64,000 nucleotides of DNA from Paenibacillus taichungensis (GTDB taxonomy: Bacteria > Bacillota > Bacilli > Paenibacillales > Paenibacillaceae), in NCBI RefSeq assembly GCF_013359905.1, contig NZ_JABMCC010000121.1:248001-312000 (forward strand), in the 5' to 3' direction. Positions 35,373 to 44,492 of the stretch are shown here, piece by piece. The notes below the pieces were generated by a model. The model worked only from the letters and a program-made list of their open reading frames with translations. It made no database searches and had not been told where the DNA came from. A program made the position numbers and the translations under genes. How positions within the stretch are numbered: position 1 is the stretch's first letter; the number at the start of each line of letters is the position of its first letter.

Positions 35373-36293
35373 TCAGAACGTCTTCGCAAACGAAATCAGT
35401 GCGGTAATCGTAATGATGTTAAGCAACGTCGAGATCAGAACCGTCTGGGCGGCAAAGTCTGGCTCGTTATCGTATTCCTCGGCCAGAATGGACGCATTGA
35501 CTCCGGTAGGCATACCGGATGCGATAATAAGGGCTTGAGCAGCGATACCTTGCAAACCGAGCAGCAGTACAATCGAAATCCCGATGGCCGGGCCAATCAG
35601 CAAACGCAGAAATGTGCTAATATACACATCAAGACGATACAGGCGGATCGGATATTTTACAATTTGGGCACCGAGTGTCAGGAGCGCTACAGCGACCATA
35701 CTTTGCTGCGCGTAAGTCAGCGGCATGGACAGGAAAGTGGGCAATGGAATGTTCCCCATATGAAACAAAATGCCGAGCAACAGTGCATAAGGAACGGGCA
35801 TTTTTAGAAATCCAATGATCACCGCACGGTAATTGCCTTTGAGCTTGGCACCCTGAATAGACAGAACACCATAGGTAAACGTCAGCAATGCCTGTAAAGA
35901 CATGACCAGTGCCTGGATGGAAGAGGCCAGCGGATCACCACGAAATACCAGGGAGTTGATGGGCAGACCATAATTGCCTGCATTGTCTAGCATGATGCTG
36001 TTGTTGAAGGCAGCCTTCATGCCTTTGTTCATGCGAAGCGAGCGTGCGAACACAGACCCCACAATATAGAGAATAAGTACATATAAGGCGTAAAAAAGCG
36101 TGACAGTTCCGAGCAATTCCCCCGACATATCGGAGTGGTACATGCTCATAAAGACGGCTGCGGGGGTAATACAATAGAAATTGATTTTGGCGAGGGTGTA
36201 CAAGTCCAACTTGAACACCTTTTGCATCCAAGACCCGACGGCAATCAGGAGAAAGACGGGCAGGACGACTTCAAGCATGATGTCTGCAATCAT
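35373..36293 (-). CDS. AEC-family transporter (auxin efflux carrier type)
   Basis: About 306 residues with roughly ten hydrophobic segments (VVLPVFLLIAVGSW, FFYALYVLILYIVGSVFA and others). Conserved features include FNNSIMLDNAGNYGLPIN and the C-terminal SGMPTGVNASILAEEYDNEPDFAAQTVLISTLL, both diagnostic of the AEC family. I prefer the ATG encoding MIADIML, with AAGGAAG 8 bases upstream; two earlier ATGs are in frame. Substrates in bacteria include malate or other organic acids, not determinable here. Confidence 0.87.
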   Translation of the reverse strand: MIADIMLEVVLPVFLLIAVGSWMQKVFKLDLYTLAKINFYCITPAAVFMSMYHSDMSGELLGTVTLFYALYVLILYIVGSVFARSLRMNKGMKAAFNNSIMLDNAGNYGLPINSLVFRGDPLASSIQALVMSLQALLTFTYGVLSIQGAKLKGNYRAVIIGFLKMPVPYALLLGILFHMGNIPLPTFLSMPLTYAQQSMVAVALLTLGAQIVKYPIRLYRLDVYISTFLRLLIGPAIGISIVLLLGLQGIAAQALIIASGMPTGVNASILAEEYDNEPDFAAQTVLISTLLNIITITALISFAKTF

Positions 36294-36414
36294 CAGTTCA
36301 GCTTCCTTTTTCATGAAAATTTCAGTCCGATTTCGAAAATACTTCAACCATTATATCATTTTATACACAGATGAAAGATGTAAATGACTAAAAAAGATAA
36401 GGGGGCTTTTCATT

Positions 36415-36930
36415 ATGATTCCAGATCATCTGGATTATGGTTTATCGATATTATTTATTGGATTCAATCCCAGCATCACGTCTGGAGAGACGGGTCATCA
36501 TTATGCTTATAAAGGAAACCGTTTCTGGCGCATTCTTGAACGTTCCGGATTGACTCCTCGTTTATATGATGCACAAGAGGATGGAGAGTTGCTGAAGCTG
36601 GGGTACGGATTTACGAATATTGTTGCCCGGCCAACAAGAGGTATGGACGATATTACAAAGGAAGAATATACAGAGGGACGGCAGATTTTACGGCAAAAGC
36701 TGGAGGAATACCGACCAGACATCGCCTGTTTTGTGGGGAAAGGGGTATACACTCAGTATAGTCAGCGTGCCAAAGCGGAATGGGGATTTCAGGACGACCC
36801 GGTCGTCAAGGAAATTCATGAATTTGTAGCCCCGTCATCCAGTGGACTCGTGCGTATGTCGATGGATGAAATTGTAGCGATCTATTCACAGCTTAGTGAT
36901 TTTGTCTCAGAGAAAAGCAGGGAGGGCTGA
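36415..36930 (+). CDS. mug: G/U mismatch-specific uracil-DNA glycosylase
   Basis: A 171-residue DNA-repair glycosylase of the Mug/TDG family. The active motif is LFIGFNPSITSGETGHHYA, with NPS in the catalytic loop, and the second loop is PSSSGLVRMS. FTNIVARPTRG is also typical. It removes uracil or ethenocytosine opposite guanine. GATAAGGGGGC precedes the ATG. Standalone; a hairpin with T run follows at 37000-37046. Confidence 0.9.
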   Translation: MIPDHLDYGLSILFIGFNPSITSGETGHHYAYKGNRFWRILERSGLTPRLYDAQEDGELLKLGYGFTNIVARPTRGMDDITKEEYTEGRQILRQKLEEYRPDIACFVGKGVYTQYSQRAKAEWGFQDDPVVKEIHEFVAPSSSGLVRMSMDEIVAIYSQLSDFVSEKSREG

Positions 36931-36999
36931 AAACGAAGCAAAAAAGAAACTCCACATGGCAGTAAGTGCAGCAGTAACAATGAACCTTCAATGGTTGCA

Positions 37000-37046
37000 G
37001 AGTTCGGCTATCCGGTTTACACCGGGTGGCGCGAATTCTTTTTTTT
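37000..37046 (+). terminator. Terminator after mug / structured leader before the sigma-factor gene
   Basis: GAGTTCG (37000-37006) pairs with CGAATTC (37032-37038), with an inner CCGG/CCGG stem, followed by eight T residues. The preceding 36940-36995 holds another weak hairpin (AATGAA/TTCAAT). GGGTGGCGCG is reminiscent of a T-box but lacks the conserved core, so I treat it as a terminator. Confidence 0.72.
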
Positions 37047-37128
37047 GGATAAAGTGAGAGGTTTCAGGAAGTGATTCCGTCTATATAGTACAGAACCATG
37101 CATGGAAGCTATAGAGAAGGGGGATTAC

Positions 37129-37701
37129 ATGACTCAACAGATACCAGAGGAGGAGCTCATTCAGCGTATTATGGCAGGGGACAAACAGCTATTTGCTGTG
37201 CTCGTGGATCGATATAAAAATAAAGTTTTCGGCATTTTGCGCGGAATGGGTGCGAGTCATCAGGATGCACAGGATCTCGCTCAGGATACGTTTCTTCGGA
37301 TGTACCGCTATCTTTCGACACGAAGGGAAGGAAGCAGTTTCTCATCTTGGGTATACACCATCGCTGTGAATCGGATGCGGGATTTTATGCGGCAACAGAA
37401 ACCGGTCATGACCGCTGTTTATACAGGCTTGGAACAAACCAATGGTGAAACGCCAGAGAAACATGTGCTGCATAAGGAGATGCAGCGTGAAATATATCGC
37501 CAGATGGACCAACTGCCAGAGTCGTATCGGCTTGTGCTGCTGCTTAAATATACGAATGAGCTGAGCTACGAAGAGATTGCAGATATCACGGACATGAGCC
37601 CCGCACAAGTGCGTAATGCACTTTATCGAGGGAAGAAAACGTTGAAGAAACAAATGGAGCGCAAAGGAGGTTTATCGACGTATGAAGCCTATTCCAAATG
37701 A
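37129..37701 (+). CDS. ECF-type RNA polymerase sigma factor
   Basis: About 190 residues. Region 2 (FAVLVDRYKNKVFGILRGMG...AQDLAQDTFLRMYRYL) and region 4 (LPESYRLVLLLKYTNELSYEEIADITDMSPAQVRNALYRGKKTL) are typical of group IV SigW-like sigma factors. The ATG at 37129 has AAGGGGG 5 bases upstream and is preferred over the in-frame 37102. Its stop lies 20 bases inside the next gene, an apparent anti-sigma factor, indicating coupled expression. Confidence 0.92.
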   Translation: MTQQIPEEELIQRIMAGDKQLFAVLVDRYKNKVFGILRGMGASHQDAQDLAQDTFLRMYRYLSTRREGSSFSSWVYTIAVNRMRDFMRQQKPVMTAVYTGLEQTNGETPEKHVLHKEMQREIYRQMDQLPESYRLVLLLKYTNELSYEEIADITDMSPAQVRNALYRGKKTLKKQMERKGGLSTYEAYSK

Positions 37702-39277
37702 TGAGGATCGATTGTGGGAACAGCATTTCTTTCGTGAGGAACCGGATGCGGACTTTACGCTTGAGGTGATGCGGAAACTGGATGGAATGTCCATGGAAAG
37801 CGCAGAGCACGGGGATCCATTTACGAAAAAGGCTTCCAAGTCCCATTGGATGCGCCGTACTGGGATTGCAGCGGCGGCAGTTGTGATCCTTGTGGGAGGG
37901 GCATGGTTTGCTTTTGATCACACAGCAAAATCGACTCAATCCACGGTAAATGCCGTAAATAACCCGCCATTACCTAACATACCTGTTCCAGAAGAACTCA
38001 AGTATTCCTATTTTGCCGATGATTACAAACGCTTGAAGCCACTCGGTCTAGTGGTTAATCCGAATATCAACATTGAGGATCAGGGCTACACGCTTAAGAT
38101 CAAAGATGTGTTGGTAGATCGCTCTCAAATCGTGATCACACTGAAACAAACAACACCTGATGGGCTAGGGCTTTTTGCAATATCTCCAGAGGCGGGGAGA
38201 ATTCATATTACGGACGATCAGGGGCGACAGGTTGCAACTCTTGCGCGGGATACCAGAACAAGCGGTTCGGCAGCTGAACGATTGGTATTCCAGTTGCATG
38301 ATGATATCCCGGATCAGGTGATCGTGCGTGGAGAACTTGGGCATCTAAAAGTAGGAAGCTATTATAATTTTGAGACAAAATCATACGAAGATAAAAATGC
38401 TGTGATAGATTGGAGCTTTCAATTCAACATCGATATGACCAAAGCCAAATCACTGGCTGTTGAGGCTCCTATGAACAATACCTACACCACTCCTGAGGGT
38501 TTGAAACTGGACATGACACAGCTAGTACGTACGCCAAACGGGACCCGCCTTGATATGAACATCAGTCTGGATGATCAACTTCGTGCCAAAGTCGGAGAAG
38601 ATTGGGCAGATGATATGGACCTGATGTATCACATCGAAATTCCTGAAACGAATGAGTATCGAATATTCAACGGGAGCAGACCAGATGCCCGTCAAGCCAA
38701 GTTCCGGTTCCGAGATTTGAGTGGATTAATGGATGGTGGTCCATTGAAGTTATCGGAGACATGGGACCCTGCTTTTGTTACGGTGGATGCGAAGAAGATT
38801 CGCTTTGTCCTGGAAGGATACACCATACCAGTGTGGGGAGAGAAGTCGGTGGAAGTGGATCTGGAAAAGATGCGTAAGGATGCTGAAATTTACACCTACG
38901 TACTGCAATTTGAACAATATGGAGATGAAATTTTATTTTCTGATTTCAATTTCAAACCGGTGTGGGAATCCTATGACAAAAACTACTCATTAGTCCTGGA
39001 GGGAAGAGGGACGTTCCGAAATGCTTTTAATGGCGATCGCTGGGTGGCTGTAGATCCGGAAGGAAAAGAGTATCCTGTTCAAGTAATCGGTTATCCAGAC
39101 CAGCCTAATAATGACGGAGAATACGTTGCAGACAATCTGAAATTGGTCATCCGTGGTTTTTACAAAGAAGATGGAACAAAATTAACCTTAAAACGAACCG
39201 TAGTTAATCGTGAGTATCGAGACGTGAATTGGGAAGTAGATCTTCCATCGTATACCAGTCTGCCTTGGCAGAAATAA
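37682..39277 (+). CDS. Membrane anti-sigma factor with large extracytoplasmic domain (DUF4179-like)
   Basis: A 531-residue protein: about 55 cytoplasmic residues with an anti-sigma-like helix (DADFTLEVMRKLDG), one membrane segment (TGIAAAAVVILVGGAWFAF, about residues 60-78) and about 450 outside residues rich in beta strands. Such DUF4179-like proteins accompany ECF sigma factors and are thought to hold them at the membrane until a signal arrives. AAGGAGG precedes the ATG, within the sigma gene. What the outer domain senses is unknown. Confidence 0.78.
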   Translation: MKPIPNDEDRLWEQHFFREEPDADFTLEVMRKLDGMSMESAEHGDPFTKKASKSHWMRRTGIAAAAVVILVGGAWFAFDHTAKSTQSTVNAVNNPPLPNIPVPEELKYSYFADDYKRLKPLGLVVNPNINIEDQGYTLKIKDVLVDRSQIVITLKQTTPDGLGLFAISPEAGRIHITDDQGRQVATLARDTRTSGSAAERLVFQLHDDIPDQVIVRGELGHLKVGSYYNFETKSYEDKNAVIDWSFQFNIDMTKAKSLAVEAPMNNTYTTPEGLKLDMTQLVRTPNGTRLDMNISLDDQLRAKVGEDWADDMDLMYHIEIPETNEYRIFNGSRPDARQAKFRFRDLSGLMDGGPLKLSETWDPAFVTVDAKKIRFVLEGYTIPVWGEKSVEVDLEKMRKDAEIYTYVLQFEQYGDEILFSDFNFKPVWESYDKNYSLVLEGRGTFRNAFNGDRWVAVDPEGKEYPVQVIGYPDQPNNDGEYVADNLKLVIRGFYKEDGTKLTLKRTVVNREYRDVNWEVDLPSYTSLPWQK

Positions 39278-39326
39278 AGAAACGGAACGGAATAAGCTTG
39301 GAAGAATAACAAGATAGAGATAGAAG

Positions 39327-39358
39327 GGCCCAGCATAATAAAATGCTGAGCCTTTTTG
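39327..39358 (+). terminator. Terminator of the sigma/anti-sigma operon
   Basis: GGCCCAGCAT pairs with ATGCTGAGCC around AATAAA, followed by TTTTT. Confidence 0.87.
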
Positions 39359-39410
39359 ATATTCAATAAAGTTAAGTCCTGCTGATGCTAAGTAAGTTGT
39401 GCACATTGAG

Positions 39411-40469
39411 TTACGCCGATTCCCGTGGAATAAGGGACGTGGATAACATCACCGTTTCCTTTGGTGTTCCCGGGCGTTCAATTCTGCGCTGTAACGCTTC
39501 GATCGCACGCTGACCGAGTTCCTCTTTGCACAGGTTGACTGTGGTCAGGGGCGGTGACGATGTGGCGGCGGCATGCACATTGTCGATACCGATGACAAGG
39601 CAATCCTCAGGTGTGGAGAATCCCATTTCCTGCAACTTATTCATCCACTGCAAGGCGATATCATCATTGACGCCAATCCAGGCATCGGGCCGTTCGTTCG
39701 CGGGCATGTTTTTGATTGTGGCAGCCAATTGGTCGATCCATTCGCCGTTCTCATAAGGAATATTCCATTCTCTGAACGTGGTCAACCGACTGCTATCCGC
39801 GTGGAAATGGTTCAAAGCCAGTTCGATGCCGATCTTCCGCTGCGCAAAGCTGGCAGCTCGGCCATCATCCGTAATCAGACCGATACGGCGGCACTGCATC
39901 GACATTAAATATCTAGCCACAGTAATGCCTGCTTCCAGGTTATCATGGCTGATCGTATCGCAGTTCAATAGTGGCTCCTGATGATCCACGAGCACAATTG
40001 GGCGGCCTGTCTGGGTCAGTCGTTGCAGGACTGCATGGGGGAAAGCGCCCATGGCGATGACTCCTGCACAACGTTCCCAATCCAAGTGAGGAACGATTGC
40101 CCGTTCTGGCGGCGTGTGTTCATCAGCGACTCCCAGAGAGGGAGATACAATGGCATGATGCCATCCTCTCTCATTACAGGCAGAGATCATGCCTGAGAGG
40201 ACGCGCTGCCAGTAGTGGGGCTCACCCCGGTTGAGCTGATTCATGCAGATGAGAGCAAATGGGGGTTCGGATTGTTCTGTCTGGGTTGCAGTTGGAACAG
40301 TGCTGCTTCCTGGGGTGCTTTGGCGATATCCCAAGGCACGGGCTAATTCCAGCACACGGGCGCGAGTCGCTTCGCTGACACCTGTCTTGCCACTGAGTGC
40401 ACGGGAGACGGCATATTTGGATAATCCAAGCTGGTCGGCCAGCGACTGGATAGATACTTTACGTGACAT
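39411..40469 (-). CDS. LacI-family transcriptional regulator
   Basis: A 352-residue repressor with an N-terminal LacI helix-turn-helix (VSIQSLADQLGLSKYAVSRALSGKTGVSEATRARVLELARALGY) and a periplasmic-binding-like effector domain (about 70-345) with the conserved CLVIGIDNVHAAATSSPPLTTV. It is divergent from the GH125 gene and a 19-bp near-palindrome lies 16 bases before its start. A sugar released from mannosides is a plausible effector, by context. Confidence 0.92.
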   Translation of the reverse strand: MSRKVSIQSLADQLGLSKYAVSRALSGKTGVSEATRARVLELARALGYRQSTPGSSTVPTATQTEQSEPPFALICMNQLNRGEPHYWQRVLSGMISACNERGWHHAIVSPSLGVADEHTPPERAIVPHLDWERCAGVIAMGAFPHAVLQRLTQTGRPIVLVDHQEPLLNCDTISHDNLEAGITVARYLMSMQCRRIGLITDDGRAASFAQRKIGIELALNHFHADSSRLTTFREWNIPYENGEWIDQLAATIKNMPANERPDAWIGVNDDIALQWMNKLQEMGFSTPEDCLVIGIDNVHAAATSSPPLTTVNLCKEELGQRAIEALQRRIERPGTPKETVMLSTSLIPRESA

Positions 40470-40484
40470 TTCATTACTCCTTCA

Positions 40485-40503
40485 TATGTAAACAATTTGC
40501 ATA
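40485..40503. promoter_or_regulatory. Candidate LacI-type operator
   Basis: TATGTAAACAATTTGCATA is a 19-bp pseudo-palindrome with 7 of 9 symmetric pairs, resembling LacI-family half-sites. Just upstream of the LacI gene and within the shared divergent region; autoregulation and control of GH125 are inferred. Confidence 0.5.
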
Positions 40504-40716
40504 AAACCAACGAGCCATTTCAATCTACAAGATATGATCCAATTTATTTTTTAATATACCATCCGTTATGAATTGACGATCATCTTCCGGCACAGTACAC
40601 TTACAAATAATAATGTTATTATAATTTATCATAACGAAAATAACAATGCGACACAAATCATTGAATGAATCGATGCAAACAAATATGGAAACTTCAATTC
40701 AAAGGAGACGACATCC

Positions 40717-42036
40717 ATGGAACAGTTCAGATTACCGAAAATCCCCATGCCGCATCTGGAATTACCGCAAGCTGTGCAGAACATTCTTACCGAGGCCGAG
40801 GAACGACTGCAACATAGACCAAGATTGCTGGCACAGTTCCGTAACTGTTTTCCCAACACGTTGGAAACGACGACAAAGCTATTGGATGATGGGACAACCT
40901 TTGTTATTACAGGGGATATCCCGGCAATGTGGCTGCGTGATTCAGTGGAGCAGGTGATGCACTACGTTCCGCTGGCAAAGGAAGACGAACAGCTGCAGCG
41001 GATCATTGGCGGGCTGATCAAACGGCATACGTTCTATGCGGACATCGATATCTATGCCAATGCGTTTAACGAAACGGCTAATGGATGGCATTGGGATGCG
41101 AATGATGAGACAGAAATGTCGCCTTGGGTGTGGGAACGCAAGTTTGAGCTGGATTCACTTTGTTTCTCTATGCGGCTCGCCTATGCGTATTGGCGTGAGA
41201 CGGAATTGACGGATATATTTGAAGAGCGTTTCAAGAGGGTGATGGAGAGCGTAGTACGTCTGTGGAAAACGGAGCAGCGTCATGGTGATCAGTCCCCATA
41301 TCGATTCATGCGCCGGAATTGTCCAGCCCATGATACGCTCCGTAACGAAGGATTGGGGATGCCGGTAAACTATACCGGGATGATCTGGTCCGGTTTCCGC
41401 CCCAGTGATGATGCATGTGATTTTCATTATAATATCCCGGCAAATATGTTTGCAGCGGTGACTTTGCGCCAAATGGGGGAGATTGCAAGGTGGGTATTTC
41501 GAGATGAGAAGCTTGTCAGTGAGATGGCTCATCTGGAAGAAGAAATACGACATGGTATTTCCTTATACGGTACTTACCGTCACCCCGAGTATGGGCAGAT
41601 TTATGCCTATGAGACGGATGGTTACGGCAACTTTTGCCTAATGGATGATGCAGGTACCCCGGGACTTATGTCTATTCCGTATTTGGAGTATGCTTCCACC
41701 GAGGACATCGTGTACCAGAATACACGGCGCTTTATTTTGAGCAAGGAAAATCCGTTTTATTATGAAGGACAAGCAGCCAAAGGCATCGGCAGCCCTCATA
41801 CTCCTCCCGGATACGTCTGGCATATGGCGCTGTCCATGCAGGGTTTGACCGCAGACAATGATAAGGAAATGCTGGACATGATAGATTTGCTGGAGAACAC
41901 GGATGCAGGCACCGGGTACATGCATGAAGGGTTTCATTCGGATGATCCAAACACGTTCACAAGGCCCTGGTTTGCTTGGTCGAACAGCCTGTTCTCGCAG
42001 CTTGTGTACAAGGCAATGAAAAAAGGAATTCTATAA
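40717..42036 (+). CDS. Glycoside hydrolase family 125 exo-alpha-1,6-mannosidase
   Basis: A 439-residue inverting (alpha/alpha)6-barrel enzyme. Conserved GH125 features are FVITGDIPAMWLRDSVEQV, DIDIYANAFNETANGWHWDANDETEMSPWVWERKFELDSLCF, and NYTGMIWSGFRPSDD, including the substrate-pocket acids. It has no signal peptide, so it acts inside the cell on imported mannosides. AAGGAGACGAC precedes the ATG. The divergent LacI regulator and neighbouring oxidoreductase/isomerase suggest a mannoside-derived sugar pathway. Confidence 0.93.
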   Translation: MEQFRLPKIPMPHLELPQAVQNILTEAEERLQHRPRLLAQFRNCFPNTLETTTKLLDDGTTFVITGDIPAMWLRDSVEQVMHYVPLAKEDEQLQRIIGGLIKRHTFYADIDIYANAFNETANGWHWDANDETEMSPWVWERKFELDSLCFSMRLAYAYWRETELTDIFEERFKRVMESVVRLWKTEQRHGDQSPYRFMRRNCPAHDTLRNEGLGMPVNYTGMIWSGFRPSDDACDFHYNIPANMFAAVTLRQMGEIARWVFRDEKLVSEMAHLEEEIRHGISLYGTYRHPEYGQIYAYETDGYGNFCLMDDAGTPGLMSIPYLEYASTEDIVYQNTRRFILSKENPFYYEGQAAKGIGSPHTPPGYVWHMALSMQGLTADNDKEMLDMIDLLENTDAGTGYMHEGFHSDDPNTFTRPWFAWSNSLFSQLVYKAMKKGIL

Positions 42037-42247
42037 AATGATGTAAGTTCAAAAAAATAACTGCCTGCAAAGCAGTCGTTCCGGTTACGAATCGTTCTTT
42101 CGATCGCTGTTATCCCCGGATTTTTTGATTCCCTTTTTGTAAGGGGAAATCCGGTGATAAAGGCGAGCACTTCGTTTCTCTAGAATCGATTTCGTTCCCT
42201 GCACTGCGTTTGCTATTTGGCATGACATTTTTTCGGCTACATCATTT
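42035..42247. repeat. Dispersed intergenic hairpin element, copy A
   Basis: A 10-bp perfect terminal inverted repeat, AAATGATGTA (42036-42045) with TACATCATTT (42238-42247), encloses nested stems (GCAAAGCAGT/ACTGCGTTTGC region; CCGGATTT 42116-42123 with AAATCCGG 42147-42154). A 30-base core (42097-42126) matches copy B at 46286-46315 at 27 of 30 positions. It fills most of the 307-base gap after the GH125 gene. Confidence 0.75.
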
Positions 42248-42273
42248 CTAGAATAGAAGAGTGAGTAGACAAA

Positions 42274-42312
42274 AAGCCCAAACTGCTAAAGATTCGCAGT
42301 TTGGGCTTGGTT
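42274..42312 (-). terminator. Terminator of the oxidoreductase/isomerase operon
   Basis: AAGCCCAAACTGC (42274-42286) pairs with GCAGTTTGGGCTT (42296-42308). On the minus strand the stem is followed by TTTTTG, ending the two-gene minus operon. Confidence 0.85.
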
Positions 42313-42343
42313 TATGAGGAAGGATATGTGACTCACGGCTTCG

Positions 42344-43399
42344 CTATGTGGTTTTCAGCAGATCCGCAATGAGCACCTTTTGACCTGTGCGGGCACTTTC
42401 GAGGGATGCAAGGACCATGGCCATACTGAACTGGTTATCACTGCAATCGGTCTCAGGCAGTCGCCCGGATTCCAGCGCTGCGAACATGTCTTCGAGACAG
42501 CCGTGGTGTCCTGTTTTGTCCATGACAGGCTGCTCTCCTTCGATCCGCTCACACGGTTGGAAAAAGGACGGTTTACCTTCCGCATCCAGATGCTGTGCCG
42601 AGACAACTTCAGCATAAATGTCATCATGTCCATCCCAGATCGCGGTTCCTTTTTCGCCGGTTACACGCCAGGATGCTTCCCATGAAGTAGGCACACCTTC
42701 TGTGCACCAGGACCCGCGATAGTTAAACACGGAGCCATCGGACATTTCGAAGATGCATAGTGCCATCGCATTACCTTGATACCAGGACCCCGGAGGATTG
42801 AATTCGTGGCAGTACACCGAGACCGGGTTGGCACCGAGAATATAACGTGCCTGGTCGAAGGTGTGAATCGCCATATCCAGCAGCAGTGGACTATCCATCA
42901 GGTCACGGAATCCTCCAAAATGAGGTCCCAGGAAGAAATCTGCCCCTGCAAAACCGACCTGACCAATCGTTCCGTTGGAAATCAACTGCCGATAGGCGCG
43001 AATACGTGGATCGAAACGACGATTTTGCATCACAGCCTGAATATTGCCTGTACGGCGTGCAGTCTGAACAATATCTTCACAATCAGAGAAGGATTCCGCC
43101 AGAGGTTTTTCGCCAAATACATGACATCCTTGCTGTAACGCCGTCATGGCAATGCCGTGATGGCTCGCTGGAATGGTGACATCAAATACGATATTGGCAT
43201 CTGTTGCTCGAATGGCCTCACTGATATCTGTAAACGTGGGACAGGAGAGGCCGTGCCGTGCAGCGAGTGCAACGGCAGTCTGTTCATACAGATCGACAAG
43301 CCCCACAATTTCCGTGTCCGGTCTCTGCATGGCGTAATCAACCCAGGTATTGGACATGGCCCCACAGCCTGCCACAACTACCCGATAAGGATGACTCAT
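42344..43399 (-). CDS. Gfo/Idh/MocA-family oxidoreductase
   Basis: A 351-residue NAD(P)-dependent sugar oxidoreductase: N-terminal Rossmann fold (VVVAGCGAMSNTWVD), the conserved GCHVFGEKPLAES with the catalytic-region Lys, and a C-terminal beta-sheet domain with HTFDQARYI. Substrate unknown, probably a sugar or inositol derivative. It lies 75 bases downstream of the isomerase-like gene and forms an operon with it. AGGAGATGATAGG precedes the ATG. Confidence 0.92.
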   Translation of the reverse strand: MSHPYRVVVAGCGAMSNTWVDYAMQRPDTEIVGLVDLYEQTAVALAARHGLSCPTFTDISEAIRATDANIVFDVTIPASHHGIAMTALQQGCHVFGEKPLAESFSDCEDIVQTARRTGNIQAVMQNRRFDPRIRAYRQLISNGTIGQVGFAGADFFLGPHFGGFRDLMDSPLLLDMAIHTFDQARYILGANPVSVYCHEFNPPGSWYQGNAMALCIFEMSDGSVFNYRGSWCTEGVPTSWEASWRVTGEKGTAIWDGHDDIYAEVVSAQHLDAEGKPSFFQPCERIEGEQPVMDKTGHHGCLEDMFAALESGRLPETDCSDNQFSMAMVLASLESARTGQKVLIADLLKTT

Positions 43400-43474
43400 C
43401 CTATCATCTCCTTATACTTTTCATTTTCTATGTTCGTGCAATGGACATCATGCCACTCCATGTTAATCCCGTTT

Positions 43475-44362
43475 CTATACCGGATTGGGAACAAAATCTC
43501 CACCGCGACATTGTTTTAAATATTTTAGTGCGTGCACCTGTCCGGTCATTTCGAGTTCATCTTTGTAGACAGGATCATGCCAGCCTTCAATATCAATCGT
43601 TCCCTGATACCCGTTTTGGCGCAAAATTGTAATGATGTCGGACCAGTTGGTATCCCCGAAGCCGGGTGTACGGTGCCAGACGAATTCACGTGGGCCGTGT
43701 ACGCCATATTCTTTGACGATGTCCCAGGCAATGGTGGCATCTTTGCCGTGCACATGGAACACTTTAGGCGCCCATTTGCGCAGCTGAGGAATTGGATCGA
43801 TCAGGCTGGACATTTGATGGCATGGCTCCCATTCCAATCCGATGTTTTCATCAGGAACTGCATCGAACATCATCTCCCAGGCGGTTGGATTATGCGCAAT
43901 GTTCCAATCGCCTGTCTGCCATGTACCACCCATATCACAGTTTTCAAAAGCAATGCGTACACCCCGGTCTGCAGCCCGGCGTGCCAGTTCTCCAAACACT
44001 TCCTTGAAACGTGGGATGGATTGGTCAATCGGTTGATCGGTCAGTCGTCCGGTGAACCCGGAGACGATATCCGCTCCGAAAAGCTGGGCATGGTCAATCA
44101 CTCGTTCCCAACTGGCCAGTGTATCGGCATTATCCCCGGCTCCGGTGAGCGGATTGCCAAAGACACTTACTGCAGAGATGACAATTCCTTGTTCGTCCAC
44201 GATTTCACGGACACGTTTGGCTGTTTCAGCGAGGTCCAGATCACCAGTTGTTTGCCAGAAGGTCAGATTGAATGATTCGAAGCCATGTTTCATGATCTGT
44301 GGAATGACGCGGACTGCGTCGTGTCCACCCACAAGGGTGCCTATGCGTAACGGATTATTCAT
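43475..44362 (-). CDS. Sugar phosphate isomerase/epimerase (xylose-isomerase-like TIM barrel)
   Basis: A 295-residue TIM-barrel protein of the AP-endonuclease-2/xylose-isomerase superfamily. Recognisable metal-binding Glu/His/Asp positions are in IAFENCDMGGTW, LEWEPCHQMS, VFHVHGKDA and GTIDIEGWHDPVY. First gene of the minus-strand pair; it faces the AraC regulator across about 130 bases. Likely epimerises or isomerises the oxidoreductase's substrate or product. Confidence 0.9.
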   Translation of the reverse strand: MNNPLRIGTLVGGHDAVRVIPQIMKHGFESFNLTFWQTTGDLDLAETAKRVREIVDEQGIVISAVSVFGNPLTGAGDNADTLASWERVIDHAQLFGADIVSGFTGRLTDQPIDQSIPRFKEVFGELARRAADRGVRIAFENCDMGGTWQTGDWNIAHNPTAWEMMFDAVPDENIGLEWEPCHQMSSLIDPIPQLRKWAPKVFHVHGKDATIAWDIVKEYGVHGPREFVWHRTPGFGDTNWSDIITILRQNGYQGTIDIEGWHDPVYKDELEMTGQVHALKYLKQCRGGDFVPNPV

Positions 44363-44492
44363 GGTTGAATTTCACTCCAATATTGGCTTATAGTACTTCG
44401 TGACACACTCATTATAGCCGGGCATCTGCCGCATGGCTCTATACAATCTTGTGCAATATTAGTCTGATCTTGTGGGGAAAGGAGGAGACAGC

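Noticed and set aside
36940..37046. T-box riboswitch
   Set aside because: GGGTGGCGCG resembles part of a T-box but the conserved core and specifier stem are lacking, and the next gene is a sigma factor, not an aminoacyl or amino-acid gene.
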